Made by a program: the position numbers and the translations under genes
Source: UBA4877 sp002399345
GTDB lineage: Bacteria; Bacillota; Thermoanaerobacteria; Thermoanaerobacterales; UBA4877
DNA: 64,000 nt
Assembly (NCBI GenBank): GCA_036752905.1
Contig: DAIORT010000001.1
Coordinates: forward strand, 62,001-126,000
Reading direction: 5' to 3'
In this document: one piece after another, positions 53,480 through 62,519 of the stretch
Layout: each line of letters opens with the position of its first letter
How positions within the stretch are numbered: position 1 is the stretch's first letter
The notes under the pieces: model-generated
Database searches by the model: none
Told to the model about the DNA's origin: nothing
What the model saw: only the letters and a program-made list of their open reading frames with translations

Positions 53480-54346
53480 TCACCTTTTATTTACGTCTTT
53501 TACATATATATCGTATTTGTCCCATACTTCTTCCAGGTTCTTAAAAACACCGATCATTTTATCTTTGTTTTTCATGCCTAATGAAACAATCAATGCATTT
53601 ATTAGACTCATTGGAGCCACCAGAGAGTCAACAAATGAATCCATGTCGGTTTTAGCTATTAACACTTTATCACTAAATGGTGTAAGAGGAGATATTAAGC
53701 TATCGGTAATTGAAACTATTTTGGCATTTTTCTCTCTTGCATATGATAAAGCGTCAATTGTACGCTGGGAATATCGAGGAAATCCGATTCCAATAATTAT
53801 ATCGTCATGTGATATTTTTATAATCTGTTCAAATATATCACTTATGCCCAGCCTGACTACCGTAATATTATCAAAGATTAAATTTAAATAAAAGCCAAGA
53901 TATTCAGCTAAAGCTGTTGAACTTCTTAGTCCTATTACATATATTTTTTTGGCTTCACATATCATATTTAGTGTTTCCTCAAAATCAGATATATTAAGTT
54001 CATTTATTGTATCGTGTATATCCTTCATATCAGATTTTAAGACTGTTTCAAAAATATTTTCATTACCGTGGTAGTCATCTGATAATTCTATTCTTTGCAC
54101 GGTTGTTAATTTATTCTTAATCAATTCTTGTAAAGCTTTTTGTAATTCAGGAAATCCATCGAAACCCAATACATTAGCAAATCTGACTACTGTAGATTCA
54201 CTCACATTCACAGTACTGCCTAATTTCGCAGCAGTGAGGAAGGCTGCTTTATCATAATGATATAAAATATATTCGGCTATTAGTTTCTGACTTTTGCTTA
54301 GTTTTTGGTAATTATCTTGAATTTTAATTAGGACATCTTTTTCCAT
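53480..54346 (-). CDS. MurR/RpiR family transcriptional regulator
   Basis: A 288-residue regulator with an N-terminal HTH_6 domain (residues 1-75; VNVSESTVVRFANVLGF) and a C-terminal SIS sugar-phosphate-binding domain (YVIGLRSSTALAEYLG, IGIGFPRYSQRTIDAL). Relatives sense sugar phosphates or amino sugars. It follows korC after 53 bases and precedes the phosphatase, but no sugar-use gene is near, so its regulon cannot be told. Confidence 0.88.
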   Translation of the reverse strand: MEKDVLIKIQDNYQKLSKSQKLIAEYILYHYDKAAFLTAAKLGSTVNVSESTVVRFANVLGFDGFPELQKALQELIKNKLTTVQRIELSDDYHGNENIFETVLKSDMKDIHDTINELNISDFEETLNMICEAKKIYVIGLRSSTALAEYLGFYLNLIFDNITVVRLGISDIFEQIIKISHDDIIIGIGFPRYSQRTIDALSYAREKNAKIVSITDSLISPLTPFSDKVLIAKTDMDSFVDSLVAPMSLINALIVSLGMKNKDKMIGVFKNLEEVWDKYDIYVKDVNKR

Positions 54347-54399
54347 TTAATCAACCCTCTGATTATTTCATCATAAATATTAAGATTTTTTATAATTAT

Positions 54400-54924
54400 T
54401 TACACGTGAAGTTTATAACCTAGTTCAAGAGCCTTTATATTTAAATCTATAGACGATTTAGGAACCCTGTCGGTTACTGCTTTTTTAAGGGATTCTTTGC
54501 TTACAACCTTTGTGATGCTCTGTAAAGCAGCCAATGCAACAATATTTGTCGTCATTGCTTTTTTAATATCTTCGACTGCTGTTTTAATTATTGGCACTTT
54601 AAAAATACTTGCATTAGATTTATCTGTAATTTGAATTGAATCGTCAACTACTATTATGCCATTTTTTGAGATATCTTTAAAGTATTTTTTATAAGCTTCT
54701 TTGGAAAGAATCAATAATATTTCAGGTACTTTAATCTTGGGATAGTTAATCTCTTCATCACTTATTATTACTTCGGCTTTACTGGCCCCACCTCTTGCCT
54801 CCGGTCCATATGATTGTGATTGAATAGCATTAAAACCATCATATATTGCTGCCTCAGCTAATATAACACCGGCAAGTATAATACCTTGTCCTCCTTCTCC
54901 AGACAAACGAATTTTATATTTCAT
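54400..54924 (-). CDS. korC: 2-oxoacid:ferredoxin oxidoreductase, gamma subunit
   Basis: A 174-residue gamma subunit (RLSGEGGQGIILAGVILAEAA, then SYGPEARGGASKAEVIIS). It pairs with the alpha and beta subunits and carries part of the CoA/TPP site. It follows korB directly, with stop and start adjacent. Last gene of the D-A-B-C unit. Confidence 0.92.
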   Translation of the reverse strand: MKYKIRLSGEGGQGIILAGVILAEAAIYDGFNAIQSQSYGPEARGGASKAEVIISDEEINYPKIKVPEILLILSKEAYKKYFKDISKNGIIVVDDSIQITDKSNASIFKVPIIKTAVEDIKKAMTTNIVALAALQSITKVVSKESLKKAVTDRVPKSSIDLNIKALELGYKLHV

Positions 54925-55746
54925 TTATTCATCCTCCTGCAATCCATCTATAATTTTTTGATATTCCTCTGTATATTCGGGTTCATCTACACATTTAAAT
55001 TCACCTGTTAAAACTTTATCGGAGAGGGATTCCGGCTCCATTCTTGAGGCGGCTTTTACATCTACCGAATGCTCTTTTTGCCAGGTCATCATATCAACCG
55101 CGTCACCTTTTTTGTTTTTACGCCCATAATAGGTGGGGCAAATAGACTGTCCCTCAATAAATGAAAAGCCCTTATGTTTTATCGCATTTTCGATTAAACG
55201 GGTCATCTGTGTTGTATTAAAGGCGGTCCCCCGTGCAACATAAGTTGCTCCGGCTGCGTCTGCAAGCTTGATTGGATCAAAATTTCTTTCTACCATTCCA
55301 TACGGTGCGGTCATAGCAAACGATCCCGTGGGAGTTGTCGGAGAATATTGCCCGCCTGTCATTCCATATATGTTATTATTAAACAGAATAACGGTTAAAT
55401 CTATATTTCTACGGGCTGCATGTATAAAGTGATTACCGCCTATAGCCAGGCAATCTCCATCACCGGTTATTACGATAACTTTAAGTTCCGGTTTTGCTAG
55501 TTTAACACCGGTGGCATAAGCAATTGCCCTGCCATGTGTTGTATGCAGCGTATCAAAATTCATATAGCCCGATGCTCTTGATGAACAACCTATACCTGAA
55601 ACAATAACTGTTTTATCATGATCAAGTTTTAGATTATCTATGGCATGAGCTATATCATTCATAAATATCCCATTTCCGCATCCTGCACACCAAATATGTG
55701 GGAGCATATCCAATCGAAAATATTCTTTTACAAATTCGCTAGGCAT
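54925..55746 (-). CDS. korB: 2-oxoacid:ferredoxin oxidoreductase, beta subunit
   Basis: A 273-residue TPP-binding beta subunit. The TPP/Mg motif is VITGDGDCLAIGGNH and NNNIYGMTGGQ, and cluster cysteines are in WCAGCGNG. The enzyme converts a 2-oxoacid and CoA to acyl-CoA, CO2 and reduced ferredoxin; KorB pattern suggests 2-oxoglutarate, though branched-chain oxoacids are possible. One base separates it from korA. Confidence 0.93.
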   Translation of the reverse strand: MPSEFVKEYFRLDMLPHIWCAGCGNGIFMNDIAHAIDNLKLDHDKTVIVSGIGCSSRASGYMNFDTLHTTHGRAIAYATGVKLAKPELKVIVITGDGDCLAIGGNHFIHAARRNIDLTVILFNNNIYGMTGGQYSPTTPTGSFAMTAPYGMVERNFDPIKLADAAGATYVARGTAFNTTQMTRLIENAIKHKGFSFIEGQSICPTYYGRKNKKGDAVDMMTWQKEHSVDVKAASRMEPESLSDKVLTGEFKCVDEPEYTEEYQKIIDGLQEDE

Positions 55747-55747
55747 A

Positions 55748-56875
55748 TCATATGGACCTCCTTATCGACTGACTTATGAAATCAGGTTCAATTAATTCAC
55801 CGTTAACCTTATTTATAGGTATTACCTCTGCATTTTTTCCTGCTATGCGTTGGATTTCTAAACAATATTGTCCCATATTCATTTCCACTACAAAAATTTT
55901 CTTATATTTTTTGCTTATTTCGTTTATTTTTCTTTCCGGTGACGGCCATATGGTTATAGGTCTGAACATATCAATTTTTATACCGCTTTTTCTTAGATCT
56001 TTTATGCTTTCTTTGACGGATCTTGCACTGCCGCCATAAGATATAACGATATAGTTGGCATCATCTGTTTGCTCTTCATCATAAAGTGAAATTTCATCTA
56101 TATGGTCATAGAGCTTGTTATATAGTCTTTTTATCAAAGCCTCATAATTTTCTGGGTTAGTTGAAGGATATCCTTTTTCGTTGTGTGCTAGTCCTGTAAC
56201 ATGAAAATGAAATCCATCACCGAAAGAAGCGAGTGGTGGTATGCCGTCTGCATCAGCTTTATAGGGGTTATACTCCCGACCTTTTTCAGGTTTTTTCCTG
56301 TTTATGATTTCTAATGTCGATGTATCGGGCAAAACAACCTTTTCTCTCAGATGCCCTATTGTTTCTTCCATTAAAACAATAACCGGTGTACGAAACTTTT
56401 CAGATAAATTATAGGCCTTTATTGTGTATATATATGCTTCTAAAACAGATGATGGAGATATAACTATGATGGGATGATCACCGTGAGTCCCCCATCTTGT
56501 TTGCATAACATCTTGTTGTGCAGGTTGAGTAGGTAATCCTGTACTTGGACCACCTCTTTGTACATTTATTATTACACAAGGTATTTCAGTCATTGCCGCA
56601 AACCCGATATTTTCTTGCTTAAGTGAAAAACCCGGTCCGCTTGTCGCAGTCATAACTTTAGTGCCTGTTAATGATGCGCCTAAAATTGCTGCCATACTTC
56701 CAAGTTCGTCTTCCATTTGTATAAATTTCCCTTTTACACGTGGCAACAATTCAGCGCTTTTTTCAGCTATTTCAGTTGATGGGGTTATGGGATAACCAGC
56801 AAAGAAACGCATTCCCGCTGCAATAGCCCCTCTTACGCAGGCTTCATTTCCCAGCATTAATTGTGGTTCGTTCAT
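55748..56875 (-). CDS. korA: 2-oxoacid:ferredoxin oxidoreductase, alpha subunit
   Basis: A 375-residue alpha subunit with GYPITPSTEIAE, MEDELGSMAAI and TATSGPGFSLKQENIG, and a C-terminal transketolase-like domain (MFRPITIWPSPE). KorA or VorB-type substrate use cannot be separated by eye. ATG at 56875 has AAGGAGG upstream and overlaps korD by 32 bases, so the ferredoxin-like and alpha subunits are coupled. Confidence 0.92.
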   Translation of the reverse strand: MNEPQLMLGNEACVRGAIAAGMRFFAGYPITPSTEIAEKSAELLPRVKGKFIQMEDELGSMAAILGASLTGTKVMTATSGPGFSLKQENIGFAAMTEIPCVIINVQRGGPSTGLPTQPAQQDVMQTRWGTHGDHPIIVISPSSVLEAYIYTIKAYNLSEKFRTPVIVLMEETIGHLREKVVLPDTSTLEIINRKKPEKGREYNPYKADADGIPPLASFGDGFHFHVTGLAHNEKGYPSTNPENYEALIKRLYNKLYDHIDEISLYDEEQTDDANYIVISYGGSARSVKESIKDLRKSGIKIDMFRPITIWPSPERKINEISKKYKKIFVVEMNMGQYCLEIQRIAGKNAEVIPINKVNGELIEPDFISQSIRRSI

Positions 56876-57065
56876 TATTACGCCTCCTTAAATAAATTGC
56901 AAAATCAGGACATCTAAGTTCACAAGCTCCGCATTCAATGCATTTTTCGTTGTCAATAATATAGACCTTGCCATTTTTTAGTCCCAATACTTTTTTGGGG
57001 CAAAATGCTACGCATATTCCGCAGCCCTTGCACCAATCCTGCTTGGTGATTACCTTATCTTCCAT
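56844..57065 (-). CDS. korD: 2-oxoacid:ferredoxin oxidoreductase, delta (ferredoxin) subunit
   Basis: A 73-residue protein with two 4Fe-4S motifs, CKGCGICVAFC and CIECGACELRC, that passes electrons from the TPP site to ferredoxin. ATG at 57065 has AAGGAGG upstream. The last ten residues or so lie in the overlap with korA. First gene of the operon. Confidence 0.92.
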   Translation of the reverse strand: MEDKVITKQDWCKGCGICVAFCPKKVLGLKNGKVYIIDNEKCIECGACELRCPDFAIYLRRRNNERTTINAGK

Positions 57066-57149
57066 TAATAATAGCACCTCCTTAATAACATATTCGACCC
57101 AATATTTAAATTCCCTTTAAAAAATGAATTTTTTTGTTCAGTTTTTTTC

Positions 57150-57177
57150 TATATAGCAAATATCCGTCAATTGTAAA
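57150..57177 (-). promoter_or_regulatory. Possible promoter of korDABC
   Basis: On the - strand TTTACA and TATATA are 16 bases apart, about 85 bases before korD. The divergent gap 57066-57324 is otherwise very AT-rich, and no clear promoter is seen for the + strand gene at 57325. Confidence 0.4.
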
Positions 57178-57324
57178 CAGCATTTAGACAAATTCATTAA
57201 CTTTAATACATTAATTTTAATATATAAATTAAAACTTTATTATGAATAAAGCCAGGCTCTGTTTGTTAATAATATCATTATCGACAATCCAGAACAATAA
57301 GACAATTACTTAAGGGGTGATATA

Positions 57325-57963
57325 TTGATACAGATAGACGATGCTGGTAGTGGTAGCTTGATTGGAGGTACCTGTATCGGTATTTTAAGGGTAGAAACCA
57401 TGGAGTATTATTATGAAATAATACCTCTTTTTTATTATAGACCCCAAATATTTAAAAATAAAATGTATCTATATTTCACATTGACTATAATTAAAAATGC
57501 CATCAATGTGCTAAAAATAGATAAAAGTGAACCGATAGGTATATGCAGAGGGTATATGTTTGATGTATCTTATGCATGGTTGGAAAGTAATGGCTATTTA
57601 GTTAAACGTGATAAAATAGGTAATCCGCTTCAGGACATTGTAGAAAATACTTTTCAAGTTTATACAATTAATCTAGGCCTTAACGAGAGGTTTATTAAAT
57701 ATAATAAATATCCATTTCAATTTCATAATATTATAAAATGGGTGTATGCAGATTATGATAAAAGGAAGCCACTTTGTAAAGTTGGATGGAAAAGCTGGCA
57801 GAAATATGATAAAGGTGACTATAGCATAACCTATAAGAAAATAAAAAATAACGGTGAATTTTGTTATAAATGTGGCAGGCCTATTATTATTAATGATATC
57901 GTATATGAAATTTCATATACAACTAATAAACCGAATAAAATTCATATTCATATTGATTGTTAA
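57325..57963 (+). CDS. Conserved protein of unknown function, RNase HII-like N-terminus and C-terminal Cys pair
   Basis: A 212-residue protein with no signal peptide or membrane segment. It opens QIDDAGSGSLIGGT (residues 3-16), which resembles the first strand of RNase HII (IDEAGRGPLAG). The middle has EPIGICRGYMFD and WVYADYDKRKPLCKVGWKSWQKY; the end has a CYKCG pair (C180, C183), then H207, H209 and C212, possible metal ligands. TTG at 57325 has AAGGGGTGA upstream. It stands alone on the + strand between two - strand blocks. I believe similar proteins occur in other clostridia, but the function is unknown to me. Confidence 0.75.
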   Translation: MIQIDDAGSGSLIGGTCIGILRVETMEYYYEIIPLFYYRPQIFKNKMYLYFTLTIIKNAINVLKIDKSEPIGICRGYMFDVSYAWLESNGYLVKRDKIGNPLQDIVENTFQVYTINLGLNERFIKYNKYPFQFHNIIKWVYADYDKRKPLCKVGWKSWQKYDKGDYSITYKKIKNNGEFCYKCGRPIIINDIVYEISYTTNKPNKIHIHIDC

Positions 57964-57965
57964 AT

Positions 57966-57998
57966 CTAAAAAGGTCTTGTACGACAAGGACCTTTTTA
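57966..57998. terminator. Bidirectional terminator between the 57325 gene and oadA
   Basis: AAAAAGGTC and GACCTTTTT, with inner TTGT/ACAA, form a stem whose A and T runs serve both strands. It is shared by the two convergent genes. Confidence 0.88.
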
Positions 57999-58005
57999 GG
58001 GCAAA

Positions 58006-59403
58006 TTAAACAGGATACACTTCATTATCTTTATCTAAAATATTATCATCTATATTATATTTTTTTGCTTTTCTATATTTAAAAAAGTCTAATGCAACCT
58101 GTGGGAATAAGGCATATGTTAATATGTCTTCATCTTGCTCTATATATTCGGCTACTTCTCTTTTTAACCTTGGCAACATTGGTTTCAGTAAATCAGCCGG
58201 TCTTACATCGATTACATCTTTATTGCCAATGATTTTCTCTTTAATATCTTTTTTTATAGGTACCGGTGGTCTTCCATATAACCCCCTGATATAGTCTTTC
58301 AATTCATTTGGTATCATCTTATACCTTTCACCCGTTATGATGTTGAGCACCGACTGAGTACCTACCATCTGACTTAATGGTGTAACCAAAGGTGGATATC
58401 CAAGGTCTTCTCTCACATGAGGTATTTCTTCCAATACTTTATCATATTTATCCAGAGCATCAGCCTGTGAAAGCTGTGCTACTAAATTAGATACCATGCC
58501 GCCTGGGACTTGATACATAAGGACATTTGTATCAATGCCCATAACCCTTGCAGTGTCCCCATTCATATGATTATCGCGAACCTTTTTAAAATGCTGTGCC
58601 ACCTTGTTTAATAATTTGATATCCAATCCGGTATCATATGGAGTATCCTTTAAAACAGCTACAAATGTTTCAGTTGCCGGTTGAGATGTGCCAAGCGCTA
58701 GTGGGGAAATTGCCGTATCTATTATATCTACTCCTGCTTCTATCGCTTTCAAGTATGTCATAGATGCCATGCCGCTAGTATAATGACTATGAAGTTGTAT
58801 AGGTATATCTATTTCACTTTTTAATGTTTTAATAAGATTATAGGCTTCATATGGCCTTAATATACCGGACATATCTTTTATACATATAGAATCGGCGCCC
58901 ATATTATACAAGTCTTTAGAGAGTTTGATAAAAGTTTGTATATTATGGACAGGGCTTGTCGTATATACGACTGTGGCCTGGGCATGGGCACCTGCCTCTT
59001 TAATTGCTTTAATGGAAACCTCCAAATTTCTTACATCATTTAAAGCATCGAAAACTCTTATTATATCAATTCCGTTATCAATTGATTTATAAATAAACTC
59101 TTTTACTACATCATCGGGATAATTTTTATATCCGAGTAAATTCTGTCCCCTGAGCAGCATTTGTAGCGGCGTATTTTTAAAACCGGCCTTCAATTTACGC
59201 AATCTATCCCATGGATCCTCATTTAAATATCTTAGACATGTATCAAATGTAGCACCACCCCACATTTCAACAGAATGATAGCCTATTTTATCCATAGTAT
59301 CTACTATTGGCAACATCTCGTCCGTCCGCATCCGTGTTGCCATTAATGATTGGTGTGCATCTCTAAGTACTGTTTCTGTTATACCTACTTTTTTACCATC
59401 CAC
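58006..59403 (-). CDS. oadA: Carboxyltransferase subunit of oxaloacetate decarboxylase / pyruvate carboxylase (5S type)
   Basis: A 465-residue TIM-barrel carboxyltransferase with ITETVLRDAHQSLMATRM, EMWGGATFDTCLRY, RVFDALND, the catalytic Lys in CIKDMSG and LHSHYTSGMA. It moves CO2 between carboxybiotin and pyruvate. The protein stops after the PYC/OADA domain and has no biotinyl domain (no AMKM), so a separate biotin carrier and partner subunit must be encoded elsewhere. AAGGAGAT precedes ATG. Confidence 0.9.
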   Translation of the reverse strand: MDGKKVGITETVLRDAHQSLMATRMRTDEMLPIVDTMDKIGYHSVEMWGGATFDTCLRYLNEDPWDRLRKLKAGFKNTPLQMLLRGQNLLGYKNYPDDVVKEFIYKSIDNGIDIIRVFDALNDVRNLEVSIKAIKEAGAHAQATVVYTTSPVHNIQTFIKLSKDLYNMGADSICIKDMSGILRPYEAYNLIKTLKSEIDIPIQLHSHYTSGMASMTYLKAIEAGVDIIDTAISPLALGTSQPATETFVAVLKDTPYDTGLDIKLLNKVAQHFKKVRDNHMNGDTARVMGIDTNVLMYQVPGGMVSNLVAQLSQADALDKYDKVLEEIPHVREDLGYPPLVTPLSQMVGTQSVLNIITGERYKMIPNELKDYIRGLYGRPPVPIKKDIKEKIIGNKDVIDVRPADLLKPMLPRLKREVAEYIEQDEDILTYALFPQVALDFFKYRKAKKYNIDDNILDKDNEVYPV

Positions 59404-59420
59404 TGTGTTGATCTCCTTTC

Positions 59421-60143
59421 TTAGATTTTTCGTGAGTTATCTATTTTGTTTAATTCTGTTTTATTTAAATATCTCCACTCCCCTTCCCTTAAATGGTCAA
59501 GACCAATAGGGCCGACTTTTAGTCTCAATAAATCTTCCACGGGTTTTCCAATATGATCAAACATTATTCTAATTTCCCTTTTTTTACCTTCATGTATCTT
59601 AATCAATAAACAGCAAGAATTTTTGTATCTTTTTAGAATATGTATTTTACAAGGACATGTTTTTATGTCTTTGCATTCAATTCCATTTTCAAGAATTTTT
59701 ATATCTGATGTGCTGGGTATACCCTTTGTATAAATCTTATATAGTTTTTGTACCTCGAACTTTGGATGAGTCAATTTATATGCAAAATCACCGTCGTTTG
59801 TTAACAAAAGCAGGCCTCTGGAATCTTTGTCAAGCCTACCGACGGGGTAAATTCGTTCTTTTATATCGATTAGCTCAAAAACAGTCTTTCGCCCTAATTC
59901 ATCGTGCAATGATGTTATATATCCCTTTGGCTTAAATAATTTAATATATATTTTCTTATTGTTAAGATTAATAATATTATTATCCAGCTTTAATGTATCC
60001 ATGGTGGGATCTATTTTAAATGCTAAATCTGTGATAGTTTTATCATTTACTTTGACTCTTCCCGATAGTATTAATTTTTCACCTTTTCTGCGAGATGTAA
60101 CACCGGACGCAGATAAAAATTTTGAAATACGCATGAAAGACAA
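59421..60143 (-). CDS. rluB: RluB/RsuA family pseudouridine synthase
   Basis: A 240-residue enzyme with an N-terminal S4 domain (FLSASGVTSRRKGEKLIL) and a catalytic domain with GRLDKDSRGLLLLTNDG, where Asp is the nucleophile. It modifies 23S rRNA (RluB) or a related uridine. AGGTG lies six bases before TTG at 60143; ATG at 60134 would match the common family start. It follows dacB after a few bases. In relatives spmA and spmB lie between dacB and rluB but are missing here. Confidence 0.9.
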   Translation of the reverse strand: MSFMRISKFLSASGVTSRRKGEKLILSGRVKVNDKTITDLAFKIDPTMDTLKLDNNIINLNNKKIYIKLFKPKGYITSLHDELGRKTVFELIDIKERIYPVGRLDKDSRGLLLLTNDGDFAYKLTHPKFEVQKLYKIYTKGIPSTSDIKILENGIECKDIKTCPCKIHILKRYKNSCCLLIKIHEGKKREIRIMFDHIGKPVEDLLRLKVGPIGLDHLREGEWRYLNKTELNKIDNSRKI

Positions 60144-60164
60144 GTAAAACACCTGCACTTTATA

Positions 60165-61280
60165 CTATAATAACTTATTGTACAATATATTGATTACTTT
60201 TTCAACAAAATTCCCCTTATTTACTGTTTTCTGAGCTATAAGCGGAAACTTCAAATTGCCATTATATATATAAATCGTACCTAGTACATCTCCTTTTTTA
60301 ACAGGTGCGTCTATTGTATCAATAGACAATATGGAGTATATTAGTTTTTCATTTTTTTTCATTGGTATGACTATGTCGCGTTCAATAATTAAATTTGTTG
60401 AACTACTATTTACATTTATGTATTTTAAAATAGCCCCTTTATTAAATACTGTTTTTGGAGTGTAATTTTTATATATATAATCTAAAATCGTAGATGTTTC
60501 TTTCCAATCGTCAGGGCAATTTAAAGTTACTACGGTAATATCGAGACCCTTTTTGTTACAGGCTGTTACCAGGCATCTGCCGGCTTTTTTTGTATATCCT
60601 GTTTTAACACCGTATACTCCATCGTATAACCATAGCATTTTATTATGGTTTTTTAACTGCCTGATTTGGTTATGTTTTTCGTTGGATATAGTTTTGTATT
60701 TTGTTGCAACTATTTTTTTAAATAAAGGGTTCTTAAGAGCATATCGGGTCAATAGTGCTAAATCCCGTGCTGTAGTATAGTGATCATCTATACCTATGTC
60801 CAGACCGTGAGGGTTGGCAAAATGAGTATCATACAACCCTAGTTGGTTTGCCTTGTTATTCATCATTTCAACAAAGGATTTTGTGCTGCCGGATATATAC
60901 TCTGATATTGCCACAGACGCATCATTACCGGATTTCAGCATTAACCCATAGAGCAAATCTATCATCCTAATCTTCTCACCGGATTTTAACCAGAGCGATG
61001 AGCCGCCGACATATGTAGAATTGACCCCGATTTTAACATAATCATTCATATTGCATTTTTCTATAGCGATAATTGCGGTCATTATTTTAGTTACACTGGC
61101 CATTGGCATTCTATCATCTACATTGTGACCGTATAGAACCCTTCCTGTATTATTATCTATTGCGATGGCGGACTTTGCAAGTGTAGATATGGCGTTATTT
61201 GGTTTTGCATATGTAACAACAGGTAAAAGAAGTGTAATTGTTAATATAGATATAATTATTCTTTTCTTTCTGTAATCCAT
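60165..61280 (-). CDS. dacB: D-alanyl-D-alanine carboxypeptidase, DacB type
   Basis: A 371-residue penicillin-binding protein with signal peptide (residues 1-25, TYA end), active-site S62-V-T-K65, SGN motif (LKSGNDAS) and KTG (GVKTGYT). It is a second carboxypeptidase besides DacF in this window. Its place next to ytfJ and rluB matches dacB, the sigma-E controlled spore-cortex enzyme of Bacillus, made in the mother cell. A region beyond the catalytic domain is beta-rich as expected. Confidence 0.92.
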   Translation of the reverse strand: MDYRKKRIIISILTITLLLPVVTYAKPNNAISTLAKSAIAIDNNTGRVLYGHNVDDRMPMASVTKIMTAIIAIEKCNMNDYVKIGVNSTYVGGSSLWLKSGEKIRMIDLLYGLMLKSGNDASVAISEYISGSTKSFVEMMNNKANQLGLYDTHFANPHGLDIGIDDHYTTARDLALLTRYALKNPLFKKIVATKYKTISNEKHNQIRQLKNHNKMLWLYDGVYGVKTGYTKKAGRCLVTACNKKGLDITVVTLNCPDDWKETSTILDYIYKNYTPKTVFNKGAILKYINVNSSSTNLIIERDIVIPMKKNEKLIYSILSIDTIDAPVKKGDVLGTIYIYNGNLKFPLIAQKTVNKGNFVEKVINILYNKLL

Positions 61281-61344
61281 TACATCACCTTTATAATACC
61301 AATTTAAGCACTAATATTTGTATATATAATCGCTTGATATAAAG

Positions 61345-61372
61345 AGTAAAAGCGGGTATAGGACCCACTTTT
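61345..61372 (-). terminator. Terminator after ytfJ
   Basis: AAAAGTGGGT and ACCCGCTTTT pair on the - strand with one T-G wobble and a TAC-type loop, then a TACTCTTT tract. It overlaps the ytfJ stop codon. Confidence 0.6.
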
Positions 61373-61787
61373 ATTGGTTTTCATCATTACTTTTCTTAAT
61401 ATTTTTTGTTAGCGTTTCCAATTTATCTAATAACTGTGGTGCCAAGTCAAACACTCTATCAAGAATCGGATTTTGCATTATGGGAAGTAATCTGATCTGT
61501 CCCTGCCCAACAACCATAAATGCAACGGGATTTACCGATATACCGGCACCACTTCCTCCTGCAAAGGGTAATGAATTTCCTTCATCGTTTTTATCTTTAT
61601 TTTTGTTATTATCACTTTCATATTCTCCACCGCCTGCAACGAAACCAAAGCTTACTTTAGATATAGGAATTATAACCGAACCGTCAGGAGATTCAACCGG
61701 GTCGCCTACTATAGTATTTACATCAACCATTTGTTTAAGGTTTACCATCGTAGTGTCCATTAAACTAGTTATGGGATTTTCGTCCAT
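61371..61787 (-). CDS. ytfJ: GerW family sporulation protein YtfJ
   Basis: A 138-residue protein of the GerW/YtfJ family, needed in Bacillus for germination and cortex-lytic SleB function. It has PITSLMDTTMVNLKQMVDVNTIVG, IIPISKVSFGFVAGGGEY and a glycine-rich GGSGAGISVNPVAF segment. ATG at 61787 follows AGGAGATGGG; it overlaps the DUF2953 gene by 23 bases, the same ytfI-ytfJ order as Bacillus. Confidence 0.93.
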   Translation of the reverse strand: MDENPITSLMDTTMVNLKQMVDVNTIVGDPVESPDGSVIIPISKVSFGFVAGGGEYESDNNKNKDKNDEGNSLPFAGGSGAGISVNPVAFMVVGQGQIRLLPIMQNPILDRVFDLAPQLLDKLETLTKNIKKSNDENQ

Positions 61788-62331
61788 TTGCCCATCTCCT
61801 AAAAATAGTAATTTTAAAAGCTCTAATGCTCTCCCATATAATATAGCCAATTCTAATTTTTATTATGCAATTAGCTGTACAGTCAAAGCATAGTGTATTA
61901 AACTGGGGTTTTACAGAGATATAAAGGTTGTCCATTCTTCTAACATAACTTTTGCTAAATAAAAAAAATAAAATTATAATATTATTTAGAAGACCTGCTG
62001 CTATGCAAGTTATTGCAGCATCTAATAAACCAATATTCATTGTTATTGAGTTTTTTTGAACATAGAATTTTTTTGGTAATAATTTAATCAATTCTATTAC
62101 TATATCTTTATATTTGTTGAACCTGTTTTTTGATCTGCTGCCAAACAGGATTATTATACTTTCAAAATCTAAATTTATATTTTTTTTATATAACAATATA
62201 CCGTTAATATCGAACCTGATATTAATTTTTATACTATCCTTAATATTAATCTTAAATTTTATTGTTAATACAGAAAACAACATTATGATAAAAACAAAAA
62301 ACACTACAAATAAAATCACATCAACCTTCAT
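61765..62331 (-). CDS. DUF2953 domain protein (YtfI-like)
   Basis: A 188-residue protein with an N-terminal membrane anchor (residues 4-24), a basic middle region, a second hydrophobic patch and the end FDCTANCIIKIRIGYII. It matches DUF2953/YtfI, an uncharacterised sporulation-associated family upstream of ytfJ. GGGGGTG precedes ATG by nine bases. It starts this - strand block; scpAB, often upstream, is absent. Confidence 0.82.
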   Translation of the reverse strand: MKVDVILFVVFFVFIIMLFSVLTIKFKINIKDSIKINIRFDINGILLYKKNINLDFESIIILFGSRSKNRFNKYKDIVIELIKLLPKKFYVQKNSITMNIGLLDAAITCIAAGLLNNIIILFFLFSKSYVRRMDNLYISVKPQFNTLCFDCTANCIIKIRIGYIIWESIRAFKITIFRRWANGRKSHN

Positions 62332-62429
62332 TCATTGACACACCCCCTATACTATTTTCTCCATATATAGGATTAATACACAATTAGTATATTTCAGCCA
62401 GCCAATTTGTCTAATAGCTGTAATACAAA

Positions 62430-62458
62430 ATAACAGTTTTCAAAAACTATGCTATAAT
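62430..62458 (+). promoter_or_regulatory. Possible sigma-A promoter of murI
   Basis: TATAAT at 62453 has a weak ATAACA -35 box 17 bases upstream. It lies about 62 bases before murI. Confidence 0.42.
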
Positions 62459-62519
62459 ACCAAAAGTGTATTCTGCTTTAAATAAATTGACTTCACTGAT
62501 ATTATAAGGGAGGTTATTT

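Noticed and set aside
57325..57963. Calling the gene RNase HII
   Set aside because: Only the first motif matches; the remaining sequence does not show the other conserved RNase HII blocks.
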